Positions 9,260 through 20,558 of a stretch of 64,000 nucleotides of DNA are shown here, piece by piece (the first letter of the stretch is position 1; the number at the start of each line of letters is the position of its first letter). Where the stretch lies: assembly GCA_028714735.1 (NCBI GenBank), contig JAQTLU010000008.1, forward strand, positions 1-64,000, given 5' to 3'. The notes beneath the pieces are model-generated. The model saw only the letters and a list, made by a program, of their open reading frames with translations. It was not told the DNA's origin and ran no database searches. The DNA is from Gallionellaceae bacterium. GTDB lineage: Bacteria > Pseudomonadota > Gammaproteobacteria > Burkholderiales > Thiobacillaceae. A program made the translations under genes and the position numbers.

Positions 9260-9775
9260 CTATTCGACGATGCCCTTGAGGATGGCATCCTCATCGGCGC
9301 CGATGAAGCTCATCATCTTGCCGGCCTCGCCCTCGATGCCCTTGGCTATAAAGGCCGAGTTCAACCGCATCACGTAGGTCTTGCCGTCCTGGCCCTCGAA
9401 CACGGTGAACCGGCAGGGGTGCGGCGGCAGCTTGCCCTGGCTGGCCTTGGCTAGCTGGTCGTTGAAGCCGGCCGGGCAGGCCTCCAGCACCTTCATGCGT
9501 TTGCCGGCGGCGGCACCGGACTTGGCCATGGCGGCCTGGGCGTCGTGGATCGGGCCGGGTTTCCAGCCCTGCCGGGCAATGGCGGCGCCGAGCGCCGTGA
9601 CCGTTTCGTCAAAGCCGAGCCGGGAATGCCGATAGTCGAACGTCGCCGCCATCACCTGCATCTGCCGGGCCATGAGCTGTTGCGCCTGCTCCTGGGTGAG
9701 CTGGGGCGCGGGCGTCTGGGCGCCGGCGCTGCCGGCGTAGACCAGGGCGGCGAACAGGAACGGCAGTGCTTTCAT
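9260..9775 (-). CDS. Exported DUF302-family protein
   Basis: This is a 171-residue protein with a clear Sec signal peptide (MKALPFLFAALVYAGSAGA, cleavage near residue 19). A Gln-rich helix follows (about 25-45), then a DUF302-like domain: GAAIARQGWKPGPI, KVLEACPAGFNDQLAKA, PCRFTVFEGQDGKTYVMRLN. The two cysteines around the mid-domain are typical of the fold. The function of DUF302 is not established; many members sit near redox or sulfur genes. It is the last gene of the minus-strand run ilvE, zinc-finger gene, DUF302, and is separated by 9 nt from the zinc-finger gene. Confidence 0.75.
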   Translation of the reverse strand: MKALPFLFAALVYAGSAGAQTPAPQLTQEQAQQLMARQMQVMAATFDYRHSRLGFDETVTALGAAIARQGWKPGPIHDAQAAMAKSGAAAGKRMKVLEACPAGFNDQLAKASQGKLPPHPCRFTVFEGQDGKTYVMRLNSAFIAKGIEGEAGKMMSFIGADEDAILKGIVE

Positions 9776-9784
9776 GCGATCTCC

Positions 9785-9973
9785 TCAGTGGTGGCCGTGC
9801 TTGACCGGGCCGGTCAGCTTGTACACCGTGCTGCAATAGGGGCAACGTGCCTCGCCCTTGTCTTCGATGGGCAGGAACACGCGCGGGTGGCTGATCGAGT
9901 CGCCCTGGCCCGGCATCGGACAATGCAGCGGCAGGTCGGCGGCGGTGACTTCGACGGTTTTCTGTTCGCGCAT
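9785..9973 (-). CDS. Zinc-finger (zf-CHCC) small protein
   Basis: This is a 62-residue protein with the CHCC zinc-finger domain also found in the NDUFS6 subunit of complex I. The metal ligands are visible as C18 in LHCPMPG, H29 in SHPRVFLP, and the C-P-Y-C pair in ARCPYCSTVYKL. In betaproteobacteria it commonly follows ilvE, as here (10 nt). Its role is unknown. The start is chosen at MREQKTVEV, with an AGGAAACCGCC ribosome site. Confidence 0.85.
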   Translation of the reverse strand: MREQKTVEVTAADLPLHCPMPGQGDSISHPRVFLPIEDKGEARCPYCSTVYKLTGPVKHGHH

Positions 9974-9983
9974 GGCGGTTTCC

Positions 9984-10904
9984 TCAGACGTGGGCGAGCC
10001 AGCCGGCGTGGGCTGCCGAGCGGCCCTGGACGCAGTCGAAATAGAGCGCCTGCAGCTTCTCGGTGATCGGGCCGCGTTTGCCTTCGCCGATCTGGCGGTT
10101 GTCGAGTTCGCGGATCGGCGTCACTTCGGCGGCGGTGCCGGTGAAGAAGGCCTCGTCGGCGACATAGACCTCGTCGCGGGTGATGCGCTTCTCGATCACC
10201 GGGATGCCCAGTTCGCCGGCGAGCTGGATGATGGTGTCGCGGGTGATGCCTTCCAGGGCGGCGGTCAGGTCCGGGGTGTACAGCTTGCCGTTGCGGACCA
10301 GGAAGAAGTTCTCGCCCGAGCCCTCGGCGACGAAACCGTCGACGTCGAGCAGCAGCGCCTCCTGGTAGCCGTCCATCTCGGCCTCGCGGTGGGCCAGGAT
10401 GGAGTTCATGTAGTTGCCGTTCGCCTTGGCCTTGCACATGGTGATGTTGACGTGGTGGCGGCTGAACGACGAGGTCTTGACCCGGATGCCCTGGCTGAGC
10501 GCCTCGGCGCCCATGTAGGCGCCCCACGGCCAGGCCGCGACGATGACGTGGGTGGACAGGGTCTTGGCCGAGATGCCCATCGCCTCGGCACCGTAGAAGG
10601 CCATCGGGCGCAGGTAGCCGGACTTGAGGCCGTTCTCGCGCACCACCAGCTTCTGGGCCTCGCTCAGGGTCGCCTTGTCCCAGGGCATCTTCATGCCCAG
10701 GATGTGGGCCGAGCGGAACAGCCGGTCGGTGTGTTCCTGCAGCCGGAAGATGGAGGTGCCGGTGGGGGTTTCATAGGCGCGCACGCCTTCGAACACGCCC
10801 ATGCCGTAGTGCAGGGTGTGGGTGAGCACGTGGGTGGTGGCTTCCCGCCAGGGAACCAGTTTGCCGTCATACCAGATGACGCCGTCGCGGTCGGCCATGG
10901 ACAT
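9984..10904 (-). CDS. ilvE: Branched-chain amino acid aminotransferase
   Basis: IlvE is a fold-type IV PLP enzyme that makes or degrades Leu, Ile and Val by transamination with glutamate/2-oxoglutarate. Its 306 residues match the bacterial family. HYGMGVFEGVRAY lies near the N-terminus, the PLP lysine sits in CKAKANGNYMNS, and the cofactor-anchoring EGSGENFFLV and GITRDTI follow. It is preceded by glnE (gap 66 nt) and followed by the zinc-finger gene. Confidence 0.96.
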   Translation of the reverse strand: MSMADRDGVIWYDGKLVPWREATTHVLTHTLHYGMGVFEGVRAYETPTGTSIFRLQEHTDRLFRSAHILGMKMPWDKATLSEAQKLVVRENGLKSGYLRPMAFYGAEAMGISAKTLSTHVIVAAWPWGAYMGAEALSQGIRVKTSSFSRHHVNITMCKAKANGNYMNSILAHREAEMDGYQEALLLDVDGFVAEGSGENFFLVRNGKLYTPDLTAALEGITRDTIIQLAGELGIPVIEKRITRDEVYVADEAFFTGTAAEVTPIRELDNRQIGEGKRGPITEKLQALYFDCVQGRSAAHAGWLAHV

Positions 10905-10970
10905 TGCCGAACTCCTTGAATCAGAGAAAATGAGAAGCGGACATTCTAGCGCAACGGTCGTCAGGCCGCG

Positions 10971-13652
10971 CTACTGGCCGAACACCGCTTGCCAGAGCGA
11001 ACCGACCGCCGTGATCTCGCCGGCGATCTCCCCGGCCGGCAGACGGGCATGTTCGGCCCCTTGCAGCTTCACCTGATGTTGCCGGCGGCGCAGCTCCCGG
11101 TAGGCGTCGGCCGCGTCGGCGGCCACGCCGGCCGGGATCAGCCCGAGCCCGCCGGCGATGCCGAGCAGGGCGATGTTGCCGCGGTTGGCGGTCAGTTCGG
11201 GGTGCGCGGCGCTGTGGGCCAGGATCAGGTACTGCATCGCGAACTCCACATCGACCAGGCCGCCCCGGTCGTGCTTGAGGTCGAACAGCTCGCTCGCGTT
11301 GGGGTGGCCGTCGCGCATTTTCTGGCGCATCTCCAGGACATCGGTGCGCAGCTTGGCCGGATCGCGCGGCAGGCGCAGGATGGCGTCGCGGATGGTGGCG
11401 AACTGTTCGCCAACGGTTGCGTCGCCGCAGGAGTAGCGGGCCCGGGTGATGGCCTGGTGTTCCCAGGTCCAGGCGTGATGGTGCTGGTAATCGTCGAAGG
11501 CCTCGATCGAGCTGACCAGCAGCCCGGCAGCGCCATCCGGGCGCAGCCGGAGGTCGGTTTCGTACAGGACGCCGGCACCGGTCAGGGTCGACATCCAGGT
11601 GTTCATGCGCTTGCCCAGGCGGGCGTAGAGGTCCTGGGCGTCCGGGTGCGGGTCGTCGTAGAGGAAGACGATGTCGAGGTCGGAGGCGTAGCCGAGTTCC
11701 TTGCCACCCAGCTTGCCGTAGGCGATCACCGCGAAGGCCGGGCGCGCGCAGTGCTTGCGCGGCAGGTCGGCCCAGACCAGCTCCAGGGTCTGGGCCAGGA
11801 GCAGGTCGGCCAGTGCGGCCAACTGGTCGGACAACCTTTCCAGGGTCCACATCCCGGCCAGGTCCTGAGCCAGCAGGCGGAAGGTCTCGCTCTGCTTGAA
11901 ATGGCGCAGCTCATCCATCTGGCGTTCAAGGTCGCCGTCGAAGGCGGCCAGGCGCGACTTCAGTTCGTCGCGCAGCAGCGACCAGTCCGGCGTCGACATC
12001 AGGGCGCGCGGGTCGAGCAGCTCGTCGAGCAGGTGCGGCTGGTTGGTCAGGTATCGCGCCGCCCACGGGCTGGCGCCGACGATGCGGGCGACCTGGGCCA
12101 GGGTCTGCGGGTATTCCCGCAACAGCAGCAGGTACGGGGCGCGTCGGCTGATCGCCTCCAGCAGGGTCAGGATACGGGTCAGGGTGTCGTCCGGATTGGC
12201 CTGGCGGGCGGCGACCTCGATCAGCGGCGGCAGCAGGCCGTCCAGGGCGGTCTTGTTGACCGCCGGCAGGCCGGCATAGCGGCTGCTGCTGCGCAGTGCA
12301 GCCAGTCGTTCCAGGACGGCGGCGCAGTCGTCGTAGCCCAGTGCGTCCAGACGGCTGCGGGCCGCTTCCGGGGGTTGGTTGCACAGTCCGGCCAGCGGGT
12401 GGTTGGACTGGTCCTCCTGGGGCGCGCCGAAGACCTGCTCGAACTGGCCGGCAACCTTGCGCCGGATCGAGTTGAGGTGGGCCTCGAAGCCTTCCCAGTC
12501 GGCATACGCCATGGTCCGGGCGAGCAACCCGCGCTCCTCGGAGGCATGCGGCAGCTGTTGAGTTTGCAGGTCGTCGCGGTACTGCAGCCGGTGCTCGAGG
12601 TCGCGCAGCATGACATAGGCGGCCTCAAGGTCGCTGGCGACCTGCTCGGGCAGCAGGTCCATGGCCGCCAACTGGCGCAGGACGCGGCGGGTGGGTCGGG
12701 TCTGCAGGGCGGGTGTCTTGCCGCCCCGGATCAACTGGAAGACCTGGGCGATGAACTCGATCTCGCGGATGCCGCCCGGCCCCAGCTTGATGTTGTCGGT
12801 CTTGTCCTTGCGCGCCACTTCCCGGCGGATCTGGGCGTGCAGGTCGCGCATGGCGGCGAAGGCGCCGAAGTCGAGGTATTTGCGGAACACGAAGGGTTTG
12901 CGCAATTCCTCCAGCTCGTCGTGACGCGCGCCGGTGAGCGGACGGGCCTTGATCCAGGCGTAACGCTCCCATTCCCTGGCCTGGGTGTAGAAGTATTCCT
13001 CCAGCATGGCGAAACTGGAGACGAGGGGCCCTTCGTCGCCGTAGGGCCTGAGGCGCATGTCGACCCGGAACACGAAGCCGTCCACCGTGGTCTCGCCGAT
13101 GGCGCTGATCATGCGCCGGCCAAGGCGGACGAAGAACTCGTGGCTGGCGAGCTTGCGCGGCCCGGCGGTTTCGCCGTCCTCCGGATAGACGAAGATCGGA
13201 TCGACGTCGGAAGAGACGTTGAGCTCGCGCCCGCCCAGCTTGCCCATGCCGACCACGATCAGCCTTTGCGGCCGGCCCAGGCTGTCGAGGGGCTCGCCGT
13301 GGACCTCGGCGAGGTCGCGGTGGAGCCAGTCGCAGGCCAGGGCGAAGGCGGCCTCGGCGAGATCGGTGCAGGTGCGGGTCACTTCGGCGAGGTCGGCCAA
13401 ACCGTTCAGATCGCGTACGATGACGACCGCCATGATGCGCTGGCGCAAGTCGCGCAGGCGTCGTTTCAGCGCATCCTCGTCGATAATCGGGGTTTCGGCC
13501 AGGAAGGCGTCCATTGCCTGGCGTGTAAACGGCACCTGGCAGGCGTCTGTCAGCCAGTCGCCGAGCTCCGGTCGGGCGTCGAGCCGGCCGCGCAGATAGC
13601 GGCTGAAATCGGCCGCTTTGGCGATGGCGATCTGAGAGTCGAATGGGGTCAT
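10971..13652 (-). CDS. glnE: Glutamine synthetase adenylyltransferase / adenylyl-removing enzyme
   Basis: This bifunctional 893-residue enzyme adenylylates and deadenylylates glutamine synthetase under PII control. Two nucleotidyltransferase domains are visible. The N-terminal removase core is GGRELNVSSDVDPIFVY (about residue 145) and the C-terminal transferase core is GGKELGYASDLDIVFLYDD (about residue 650). Each has the paired acidic residues that bind metal, and a GlnD-UR-like helical linker lies between them. It is somewhat shorter than the E. coli enzyme, mainly at the N-terminus. It is divergent from acs, with 134 nt between the starts. Confidence 0.96.
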   Translation of the reverse strand: MTPFDSQIAIAKAADFSRYLRGRLDARPELGDWLTDACQVPFTRQAMDAFLAETPIIDEDALKRRLRDLRQRIMAVVIVRDLNGLADLAEVTRTCTDLAEAAFALACDWLHRDLAEVHGEPLDSLGRPQRLIVVGMGKLGGRELNVSSDVDPIFVYPEDGETAGPRKLASHEFFVRLGRRMISAIGETTVDGFVFRVDMRLRPYGDEGPLVSSFAMLEEYFYTQAREWERYAWIKARPLTGARHDELEELRKPFVFRKYLDFGAFAAMRDLHAQIRREVARKDKTDNIKLGPGGIREIEFIAQVFQLIRGGKTPALQTRPTRRVLRQLAAMDLLPEQVASDLEAAYVMLRDLEHRLQYRDDLQTQQLPHASEERGLLARTMAYADWEGFEAHLNSIRRKVAGQFEQVFGAPQEDQSNHPLAGLCNQPPEAARSRLDALGYDDCAAVLERLAALRSSSRYAGLPAVNKTALDGLLPPLIEVAARQANPDDTLTRILTLLEAISRRAPYLLLLREYPQTLAQVARIVGASPWAARYLTNQPHLLDELLDPRALMSTPDWSLLRDELKSRLAAFDGDLERQMDELRHFKQSETFRLLAQDLAGMWTLERLSDQLAALADLLLAQTLELVWADLPRKHCARPAFAVIAYGKLGGKELGYASDLDIVFLYDDPHPDAQDLYARLGKRMNTWMSTLTGAGVLYETDLRLRPDGAAGLLVSSIEAFDDYQHHHAWTWEHQAITRARYSCGDATVGEQFATIRDAILRLPRDPAKLRTDVLEMRQKMRDGHPNASELFDLKHDRGGLVDVEFAMQYLILAHSAAHPELTANRGNIALLGIAGGLGLIPAGVAADAADAYRELRRRQHQVKLQGAEHARLPAGEIAGEITAVGSLWQAVFGQ

Positions 13653-13676
13653 GCCGTCAGGGACGTGTCAGGAAAT

Positions 13677-13705
13677 TTGAAAATAATATGATTTTGTCCT
13701 AATTT
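13677..13705 (+). promoter_or_regulatory. Probable acs promoter
   Basis: TTGAAA (13677-13682) and TAATTT (13700-13705) are separated by 17 nt in the AT-rich gap between glnE and acs. This gives a 5' leader of about 75 nt. Confidence 0.5.
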
Positions 13706-13786
13706 CGCCCCTTGCAGCGGTTCTTTGGCTTCCTGGGGAGGAAGTAACCGGTTTTTCAGCATGTGCTGTCTAGGAGATTTTTTAAG

Positions 13787-15775
<1,989 letters not shown>

Positions 15776-15829
15776 ATCGACCGGTAGTGGGTTCCCGCAG
15801 GCATGGGATTGCGGGGTTTCAGTGAAGGC

Positions 15830-15853
15830 TAACCTGCCGCTTGCGGCAGGTTA
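15830..15853. repeat. Perfect 11-bp inverted repeat in the acs scar region
   Basis: TAACCTGCCGC, two bases, then GCGGCAGGTTA forms a strong hairpin between the acs stop and the duplicated acs tail. No T tract follows, so it is not a classical terminator; it may be a small palindromic insert. Confidence 0.6.
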
Positions 15854-15877
15854 AGCGCGAAGCGCGGCCGGAACTAA

Positions 15878-15919
15878 AACCCGGCGATCCTGGATCAGTT
15901 GAAGGAAGCGGTGAAGTAA
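15878..15919 (+). pseudogene. Diverged remnant of an acs 3' end
   Basis: These 14 codons encode [13 protein letters not shown] plus TAA, exactly the C-terminus of the intact acs at 15734-15775. Seven codons differ by eight bases and every difference is synonymous. That pattern means the remnant derives from a separately evolved, functional acs rather than from a simple slippage duplication. A TAA sits directly before it, so it is not translated as a gene. It is followed 21 nt later by a terminator that probably belonged to the original acs. Confidence 0.85.
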
Positions 15920-15940
15920 GGCCAGTCCATTTCAAGAAAC

Positions 15941-15970
15941 AAAAAACGCGGCTACTGCCGCGTTTTTTTT
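15941..15970 (+). terminator. Rho-independent terminator after acs
   Basis: AAAAAACGCGGC-TACT-GCCGCGTTTTTTTT has a 7-bp GC-rich stem, a 4-nt loop and a T8 tract. The A-rich left flank would allow it to act in both directions. Confidence 0.9.
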
Positions 15971-16019
15971 GGGTCTTGGGTTTTGCGGTGGTGGTTGTCA
16001 GGCAGTTTGTTCGTGACTA

Positions 16020-16037
16020 GACTAACCGGACTTAGTC
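16020..16037. promoter_or_regulatory. Candidate operator of the Phd/PIN toxin-antitoxin pair
   Basis: GACTAA-CCGGAC-TTAGTC is a perfect 6-bp inverted repeat with a 6-nt spacer, immediately upstream of the antitoxin start. Autorepression through such palindromes is typical for Phd/YefM antitoxins; binding here is inferred. Confidence 0.45.
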
Positions 16038-16052
16038 CATATGGTGCCCGTC

Positions 16053-16298
16053 ATGCAAACCGTTAACATCCACGAAGCCAAAACGCATCTGTCGCGTCTG
16101 GTCGACCAGGCCGCCAAGGGCGAACCGTTCGTGATCGCCAAGGCCGGCAAACCGCTGGTCAAGGTGATCGCCCTGAATGCCCCCGAGGCCGGGCAGCAAA
16201 AGAGGCTGGGCTTCATGGTGGGGCAATTGAGTGTGCCCGACGACTTTGACAGGATGGGCGACGAGGAAGTGGAACAGTTGTTTGGCGGCAACCTATGA
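16053..16298 (+). CDS. Phd/YefM-family antitoxin
   Basis: This 81-residue antitoxin starts MQTVNIHEAKTHLSRLVDQAAKGEPFVIAKAG, the standard Phd/YefM DNA-binding N-terminus. The tail (DDFDRMGDEEVEQLF) is acidic and would wrap the toxin. An in-frame ATG at 16041 is also possible (85 residues), but it lies in the putative operator and gives an atypical N-terminus. The stop overlaps the toxin start by 4 nt (ATGA), so the two are translationally coupled. Confidence 0.88.
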   Translation: MQTVNIHEAKTHLSRLVDQAAKGEPFVIAKAGKPLVKVIALNAPEAGQQKRLGFMVGQLSVPDDFDRMGDEEVEQLFGGNL

Positions 16299-16681
16299 AA
16301 CTGCTTTTGGACACGCATTTGCTGCTCTGGGCGGCAGGGTTGCCGGAACGGCTTTCCGCTCAGGCACGCCGCCTGATCGAGGCGGCGGACAGCGAACTGT
16401 TTTTCAGTGCGGCCAGCCTGTGGGAGATTGCCATCAAGCGTGGGCTTGGACGCGAGGATTTCCAGGTTGACGTCCGGTTGCTGCGCCGGGGATTGCTGGA
16501 CAATGGTTACAGCGAACTGCCTATCGGCAGCGAACACGCGGTCGCCGTCGACAGCCTGCCGGCCATCCACAAAGACCCGTTCGACCGGATACTGGTTGCG
16601 CAGGCCATGCTGGAGGGCATTACGCTTATTACTTCCGACACGGTGGTCGCGCAGTATCCCGGCCCAGTGCGGAAAGTGTGA
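16295..16681 (+). CDS. PIN-domain toxin (VapC-like)
   Basis: This 128-residue PIN-domain ribonuclease is the toxin partner of the upstream Phd-type antitoxin. The acidic catalytic set is visible: D6 in LLLDTHLLLWA, E44 in SAASLWEIAIKRGLG, D94 in HKDPFDRILVAQA, and D114 in ITSDTVV. The HKDPFDR motif marks the PIN subgroup that commonly pairs with Phd antitoxins. It lies in an accessory patch next to the acs recombination scar. Confidence 0.9.
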   Translation: MKLLLDTHLLLWAAGLPERLSAQARRLIEAADSELFFSAASLWEIAIKRGLGREDFQVDVRLLRRGLLDNGYSELPIGSEHAVAVDSLPAIHKDPFDRILVAQAMLEGITLITSDTVVAQYPGPVRKV

Positions 16682-16724
16682 GGCGAAAAGCGCGAACCAT
16701 GCCCCTTTTGATGATGCTGCACGC

Positions 16725-17258
16725 TTACTGACGGGGCGAAAACCAACGGAGGATCTTGAGAAATACCCCCGAAAAACCGGCACTAAGCAACGCGACTACG
16801 ACGACCTGAAAAAGACTTGCCTTTACAAGCTCGTATGCCTTGGTGTTCTGATTTAACTGAAAGTCGATGACTGTTGGTTCCAACCACATAACAGCGCCAA
16901 TGCTGAAGCAGGCGAGCATAAAAATGAAGTGAGTTACCGTGTCCTCGATACTGATGTACTCAAGGCTGTTATCAGGTACGGGACTGCCCAAAATTATCTT
17001 GCGGTATATGCCGTATGCGCTGTTGTTCCGTTCTCTCTGAGCGGCTTTTGAGTTGGCAACAAAAAGCTTCCATGACTCTGGTTTGACGGGTCGGAAGAAA
17101 CAAAGCCGAAGTGCGAAAAGCAATCCAGAAAGCCCGCTCCCAATCAGCCAAATTGTGATTTTTGACTCAGGATCAATTTCCGCCATCGCTGCGGCAGCGG
17201 TCAGAAGTGCCGCTAGAGGGGCGCTTCCCTGTAACAAAGCTTTATAGTTGATCCGCAT
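16725..17258 (-). CDS. Hypothetical inner-membrane protein
   Basis: I do not recognise this 177-residue protein. Four hydrophobic segments are visible at about residues 12-27, 35-55, 105-128 and 145-168, with a charged loop between the second and third (SKAAQRERNNSAYGIYRK). The base composition is clearly AT-richer than its neighbours, with codons such as ATA and AAA that are rare elsewhere in the window, suggesting transfer. It is convergent with the PIN toxin and stands alone on the minus strand. Confidence 0.6.
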   Translation of the reverse strand: MRINYKALLQGSAPLAALLTAAAAMAEIDPESKITIWLIGSGLSGLLFALRLCFFRPVKPESWKLFVANSKAAQRERNNSAYGIYRKIILGSPVPDNSLEYISIEDTVTHFIFMLACFSIGAVMWLEPTVIDFQLNQNTKAYELVKASLFQVVVVALLSAGFSGVFLKILRWFSPRQ

Positions 17259-17309
17259 GATTGTTGCAGTCCTGAATGCGATAGAGCAGGGTAGCCAACG
17301 TACGGCTGG

Positions 17310-17936
17310 TCAATTGCCCGCTCGCGCCTGCTTGCCGGGCACAGCCGCATCCTCGTCGTAGTCCCAGTGGTTCTTCCAGGCCGCCAGGACCATGTTCGGG
17401 TATTCCGGCTGGCCCAGGCTGCCGTTGTAGCGGCCGAGCGCCCGGTACAAGTCGCCCTTTTCGATGTCGAGGTAGTGGCGCAGGATGGTACAGCCGTATT
17501 TCAGGTTGGTGCGCAGGTGGAACAGGTTGTGTTCCGGAGTGCCGATCAGGTCGACCCAGAACGGCATCACCTGCATGAAGCCGCGTGCTCCGGCCGAGGA
17601 CACCGCGTACTTGCGGAAGCCGCTTTCCACTTCCATGAGGCCCATCACCATGTCCGGCTCCAGGCCGGCGCGGCTGGCCTCGTAATAAACCGAGCCGAGC
17701 AGGTCCAGGCGGAAGTCCTGGTCGGGGACCCGGCGCACCAGCCGGCGCGACATCTCGGCAACCCAGGCCCTGGCGGCGGGGGTTTCCAGGAAGCGTGAAT
17801 CGGCGGCACGGTCGGAGATGGCCTTGGACAGACTGGCCTGGACGCTGGTCGACAACGGCTCATACTTCTGCGCGCCTGCCAGCGCCGGTGCCGCGCATAA
17901 GAGTGTCAACCAGATCAGATATTTCAGCTTCGACAT
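17310..17936 (-). CDS. Exported lytic transglycosylase (SLT domain)
   Basis: This is a periplasmic muramidase-like enzyme that cleaves peptidoglycan to 1,6-anhydromuropeptides. The 208 residues start with a signal peptide ([16 protein letters not shown], cleavage near 21). The SLT core has the catalytic glutamate E104 in MEVESGF, followed by [17 protein letters not shown] and the RYNGS motif. Its start overlaps the end of proS by 13 nt, so it is coupled to proS, an arrangement common in betaproteobacteria. Confidence 0.92.
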   Translation of the reverse strand: MSKLKYLIWLTLLCAAPALAGAQKYEPLSTSVQASLSKAISDRAADSRFLETPAARAWVAEMSRRLVRRVPDQDFRLDLLGSVYYEASRAGLEPDMVMGLMEVESGFRKYAVSSAGARGFMQVMPFWVDLIGTPEHNLFHLRTNLKYGCTILRHYLDIEKGDLYRALGRYNGSLGQPEYPNMVLAAWKNHWDYDEDAAVPGKQARAGN

Positions 17937-19663
17937 GCCTTGATGCGTTCCTCTATGAAGGCGACAGCATCGGCCTGGGCGATCTTGCTCGCCTGGGCGT
18001 CGCTGCGGGCCTGGTATTCGAGCAGGCCTTCCTTCAGGCCGCGCTCGCTCACCACCAAGCGGTGGCCGACGCCGACCAGTTCCATGTCGGCAAACATCAC
18101 GCCCGGTCGCTCGTCGCGGTCGTCCAGCACTACGTCGATGCCGGCCGCCGTCAATTCACTGTATAGCTTATCGGCCGTTTCGCGGACTTCCTGATTGCGG
18201 CCGTAGCCGAGCGGTACGATGGCCAGTTCGAACGGTGCGATGGCCTGCGGGAAGACAATGCCGCGCTCGTCGTTGCCCTGCTCGATGGCGGCGCCGACGA
18301 TGCGGGAGACGCCGATGCCGTAGCAGCCCATGACCAGGGTGCGGGCCTTGCCCTGCTCGTCCAGCACGGTGGCATTCAGGGCCTCGGAGTACTTGGTGCC
18401 GAGCTTGAAGATGTGGCCGACCTCGATGCCGCGGCACAGGTCCAGTTCTCCCTGGCCATCCGAACTGGGATCGCCTGCGACCACGTTGCGGATGTCGGTG
18501 ACGAGATCAGGTTCAGGCAGGTCGCGGCCCCAGTTGACGCCGGCGGTGTGGAACTTGGGCTTGTTGGCGCCGCAGACGAAATCGGCCATGGCGGCCACGG
18601 TGCGGTCGGCAATGGCACGGATCTTCGAGCGGTCGAGGCCGACCGGGCCGAGGAAGCCGGGCGGGCAGGCGAAGGTGGCGCGGATTTCCTCGTCGGAGGC
18701 GAAACGGAAGTCGGCCAGTCCCTCGATCTTGCTGGTCTTGACCTCGTTCAGCGTATGGTCGCCACGGATCAGCAGGACGTGCAACTTGGCTTGTCCATTT
18801 GCGTCTGGGGCCATCACGGCGATCAGCTTGACCGTGCGTTGCAGGGGGATGCCGAGCAGGGCGGCGACGTCCTCGCAGGTGGTCTGCTTGGGCGTGTCGA
18901 CGTCGCGTAGGGCTTCGGTCGCGGCCGGACGCGGGGCGGCAGGCGCCAGGGCCTCGGCCATCTCGACGTTGGCGGCGTAGTCGGAGGCCGGGCAGAAGGC
19001 GATGGCGTCCTCGCCCGAATCGGCCAGGACGTGGAATTCGTGCGAGCCGCTGCCGCCGATGGCTCCGGTGTCGGCGGCGACGGCGCGGAACTTCAGGCCC
19101 AGGCGGGTGAAGATGCGCGAGTAGGCCTGGTACATGGCCTGGTAGGTCTCATCCAGGCTGGCCTCGTCGAGGTGGAAGGAATAGGCGTCCTTCATCAGGA
19201 ATTCGCGCGCCCGCATCACCCCGAAGCGGGGCCGGATCTCGTCGCGGAACTTGGTCTGGACCTGGTAGAAATTGACCGGCAACTGCTTGTAGCTGCGCAG
19301 TTCCTTGCGCGCCAGGTCGGTGATGACCTCCTCGTGGGTCGGCCCGAAGCAGAAGTCGCGCGCGTGGCGGTCCTTGATCTTCAGCATCTGCGGGCCGAAC
19401 ACTGCCCAGCGGCCGGATTCCTGCCACAACTCGGCCGGCTGAACGGCGGGCATCAGCAGTTCGATGGCGCCGGCCCGGTTCATTTCCTCGCGCACGATGG
19501 CCTCGACCTTGCGCAGTATGCGCAGTCCCAGCGGCATCCAGGTATACAGGCCGGAGCCCAGGCGCTTGATCAGGCCGGCTCGGAGCATCAGCTTGTGCGA
19601 GGCCAGTTCGGCTTCGGCGGGGGCTTCCTTGCTGGTGGAAAGGAAAAAACGGGAGGTGCGCAT
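17924..19663 (-). CDS. proS: Prolyl-tRNA synthetase
   Basis: ProS is a class II aminoacyl-tRNA synthetase charging tRNA-Pro. Its 579 residues match the bacterial form with a YbaK-like editing domain inserted between motifs 2 and 3 (about residues 225-400). [10 protein letters not shown] and [21 protein letters not shown] form the motif 2 region, [10 protein letters not shown] is motif 3, and a C-terminal anticodon-binding domain follows. It is divergent from the spermidine-synthase-like gene (39 nt) and runs into the transglycosylase gene. Confidence 0.97.
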   Translation of the reverse strand: MRTSRFFLSTSKEAPAEAELASHKLMLRAGLIKRLGSGLYTWMPLGLRILRKVEAIVREEMNRAGAIELLMPAVQPAELWQESGRWAVFGPQMLKIKDRHARDFCFGPTHEEVITDLARKELRSYKQLPVNFYQVQTKFRDEIRPRFGVMRAREFLMKDAYSFHLDEASLDETYQAMYQAYSRIFTRLGLKFRAVAADTGAIGGSGSHEFHVLADSGEDAIAFCPASDYAANVEMAEALAPAAPRPAATEALRDVDTPKQTTCEDVAALLGIPLQRTVKLIAVMAPDANGQAKLHVLLIRGDHTLNEVKTSKIEGLADFRFASDEEIRATFACPPGFLGPVGLDRSKIRAIADRTVAAMADFVCGANKPKFHTAGVNWGRDLPEPDLVTDIRNVVAGDPSSDGQGELDLCRGIEVGHIFKLGTKYSEALNATVLDEQGKARTLVMGCYGIGVSRIVGAAIEQGNDERGIVFPQAIAPFELAIVPLGYGRNQEVRETADKLYSELTAAGIDVVLDDRDERPGVMFADMELVGVGHRLVVSERGLKEGLLEYQARSDAQASKIAQADAVAFIEERIKACRS

Positions 19664-19702
19664 GGTAGGCTTTAGGGCTTTATAAAACGCGAATTCTACC
19701 TA

Positions 19703-20482
19703 ATGCGCCCGTTCGGCAGACAAAGACTGACACCCGATCACGATCCGGTCGAGATCAGCGAGAAGAAAGGCATCCGTTATCTCCACCTGGGTGGCCCGGC
19801 CATCCAGAGCGCCATGCGGATCAAGGACCCGTATGCGCTGGAGCTGGAATATACCCGTGCCATGCTGGCCTTCCTGCTATACAACGAGGCGCCTGGCAAG
19901 ATCGCCCTGATCGGTCTGGGTGGTGCCTCGGTGGCCAAGTTCATCCACCGCAACCTGCCGGATTCCCATTTGACGGCCCTGGAGATCAACCCGAGCGTGG
20001 TGTCGGCAGCGCGCAGTTTCTTCCTCCTGCCGGAAGACGACGACCGCTTGTCCGTGATCGTCGGCGACGGTGCGCAATACGTGCGGGAGCAGTCTGCTGC
20101 GCTCGATGTCCTGCTGGTCGACGGTTACGATGCACAGCGCATCGTCGAGGCCCTGGCCTCGGAGGATTTCTATGCCGCCTGCCTGGATGCCCTGGCCCCC
20201 GGGGGGGTCGCGGTATTCAACCTGTGGGGCTCCGACCGGTTTTTCGATATCTATTTCGACCGGGTCGCCCGTGCCTTCGACAATCACACCCTGATCCTGC
20301 CGGCCGAGAAGAAGGGCAACATCCAGCTGTTTGCCTTCAAGCCGCCGCTGCCGGATTTGAGGTTTGCCAGCCTGAATGAACGCGCGCGCCGGCTGGAGGC
20401 GCGCCTGGGTCTGGAAATGCCCGTCTTCGTCGAGCGCATGAAGCAATACAACACGACGGATGCCGGGGGCTTCCGGCCCTGA
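19703..20482 (+). CDS. Spermidine-synthase-like methyltransferase-fold protein
   Basis: This 259-residue Rossmann-fold protein belongs to the spermine/spermidine synthase superfamily. The nucleotide-binding loop is [14 protein letters not shown], followed by the acidic [10 protein letters not shown] and [13 protein letters not shown]. It lacks the N-terminal beta domain of true SpeE, so it may be a related aminopropyl- or methyltransferase of unknown substrate. rppH follows in the same direction after 76 nt. Confidence 0.75.
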   Translation: MRPFGRQRLTPDHDPVEISEKKGIRYLHLGGPAIQSAMRIKDPYALELEYTRAMLAFLLYNEAPGKIALIGLGGASVAKFIHRNLPDSHLTALEINPSVVSAARSFFLLPEDDDRLSVIVGDGAQYVREQSAALDVLLVDGYDAQRIVEALASEDFYAACLDALAPGGVAVFNLWGSDRFFDIYFDRVARAFDNHTLILPAEKKGNIQLFAFKPPLPDLRFASLNERARRLEARLGLEMPVFVERMKQYNTTDAGGFRP

Positions 20483-20558
20483 TCCGGTTTGTTGTCTTTG
20501 CAAGCCCGGCGAAGGATGGGAGAATCCCCTACAGTGCAAGAAATTGTTGAGGACGGCC

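Noticed and set aside
10989-13691. Plus-strand ORF of 900 codons opposite glnE
   Set aside because: Antisense to a complete glnE, with no motif and a Gly/Gln/Val-rich composition.
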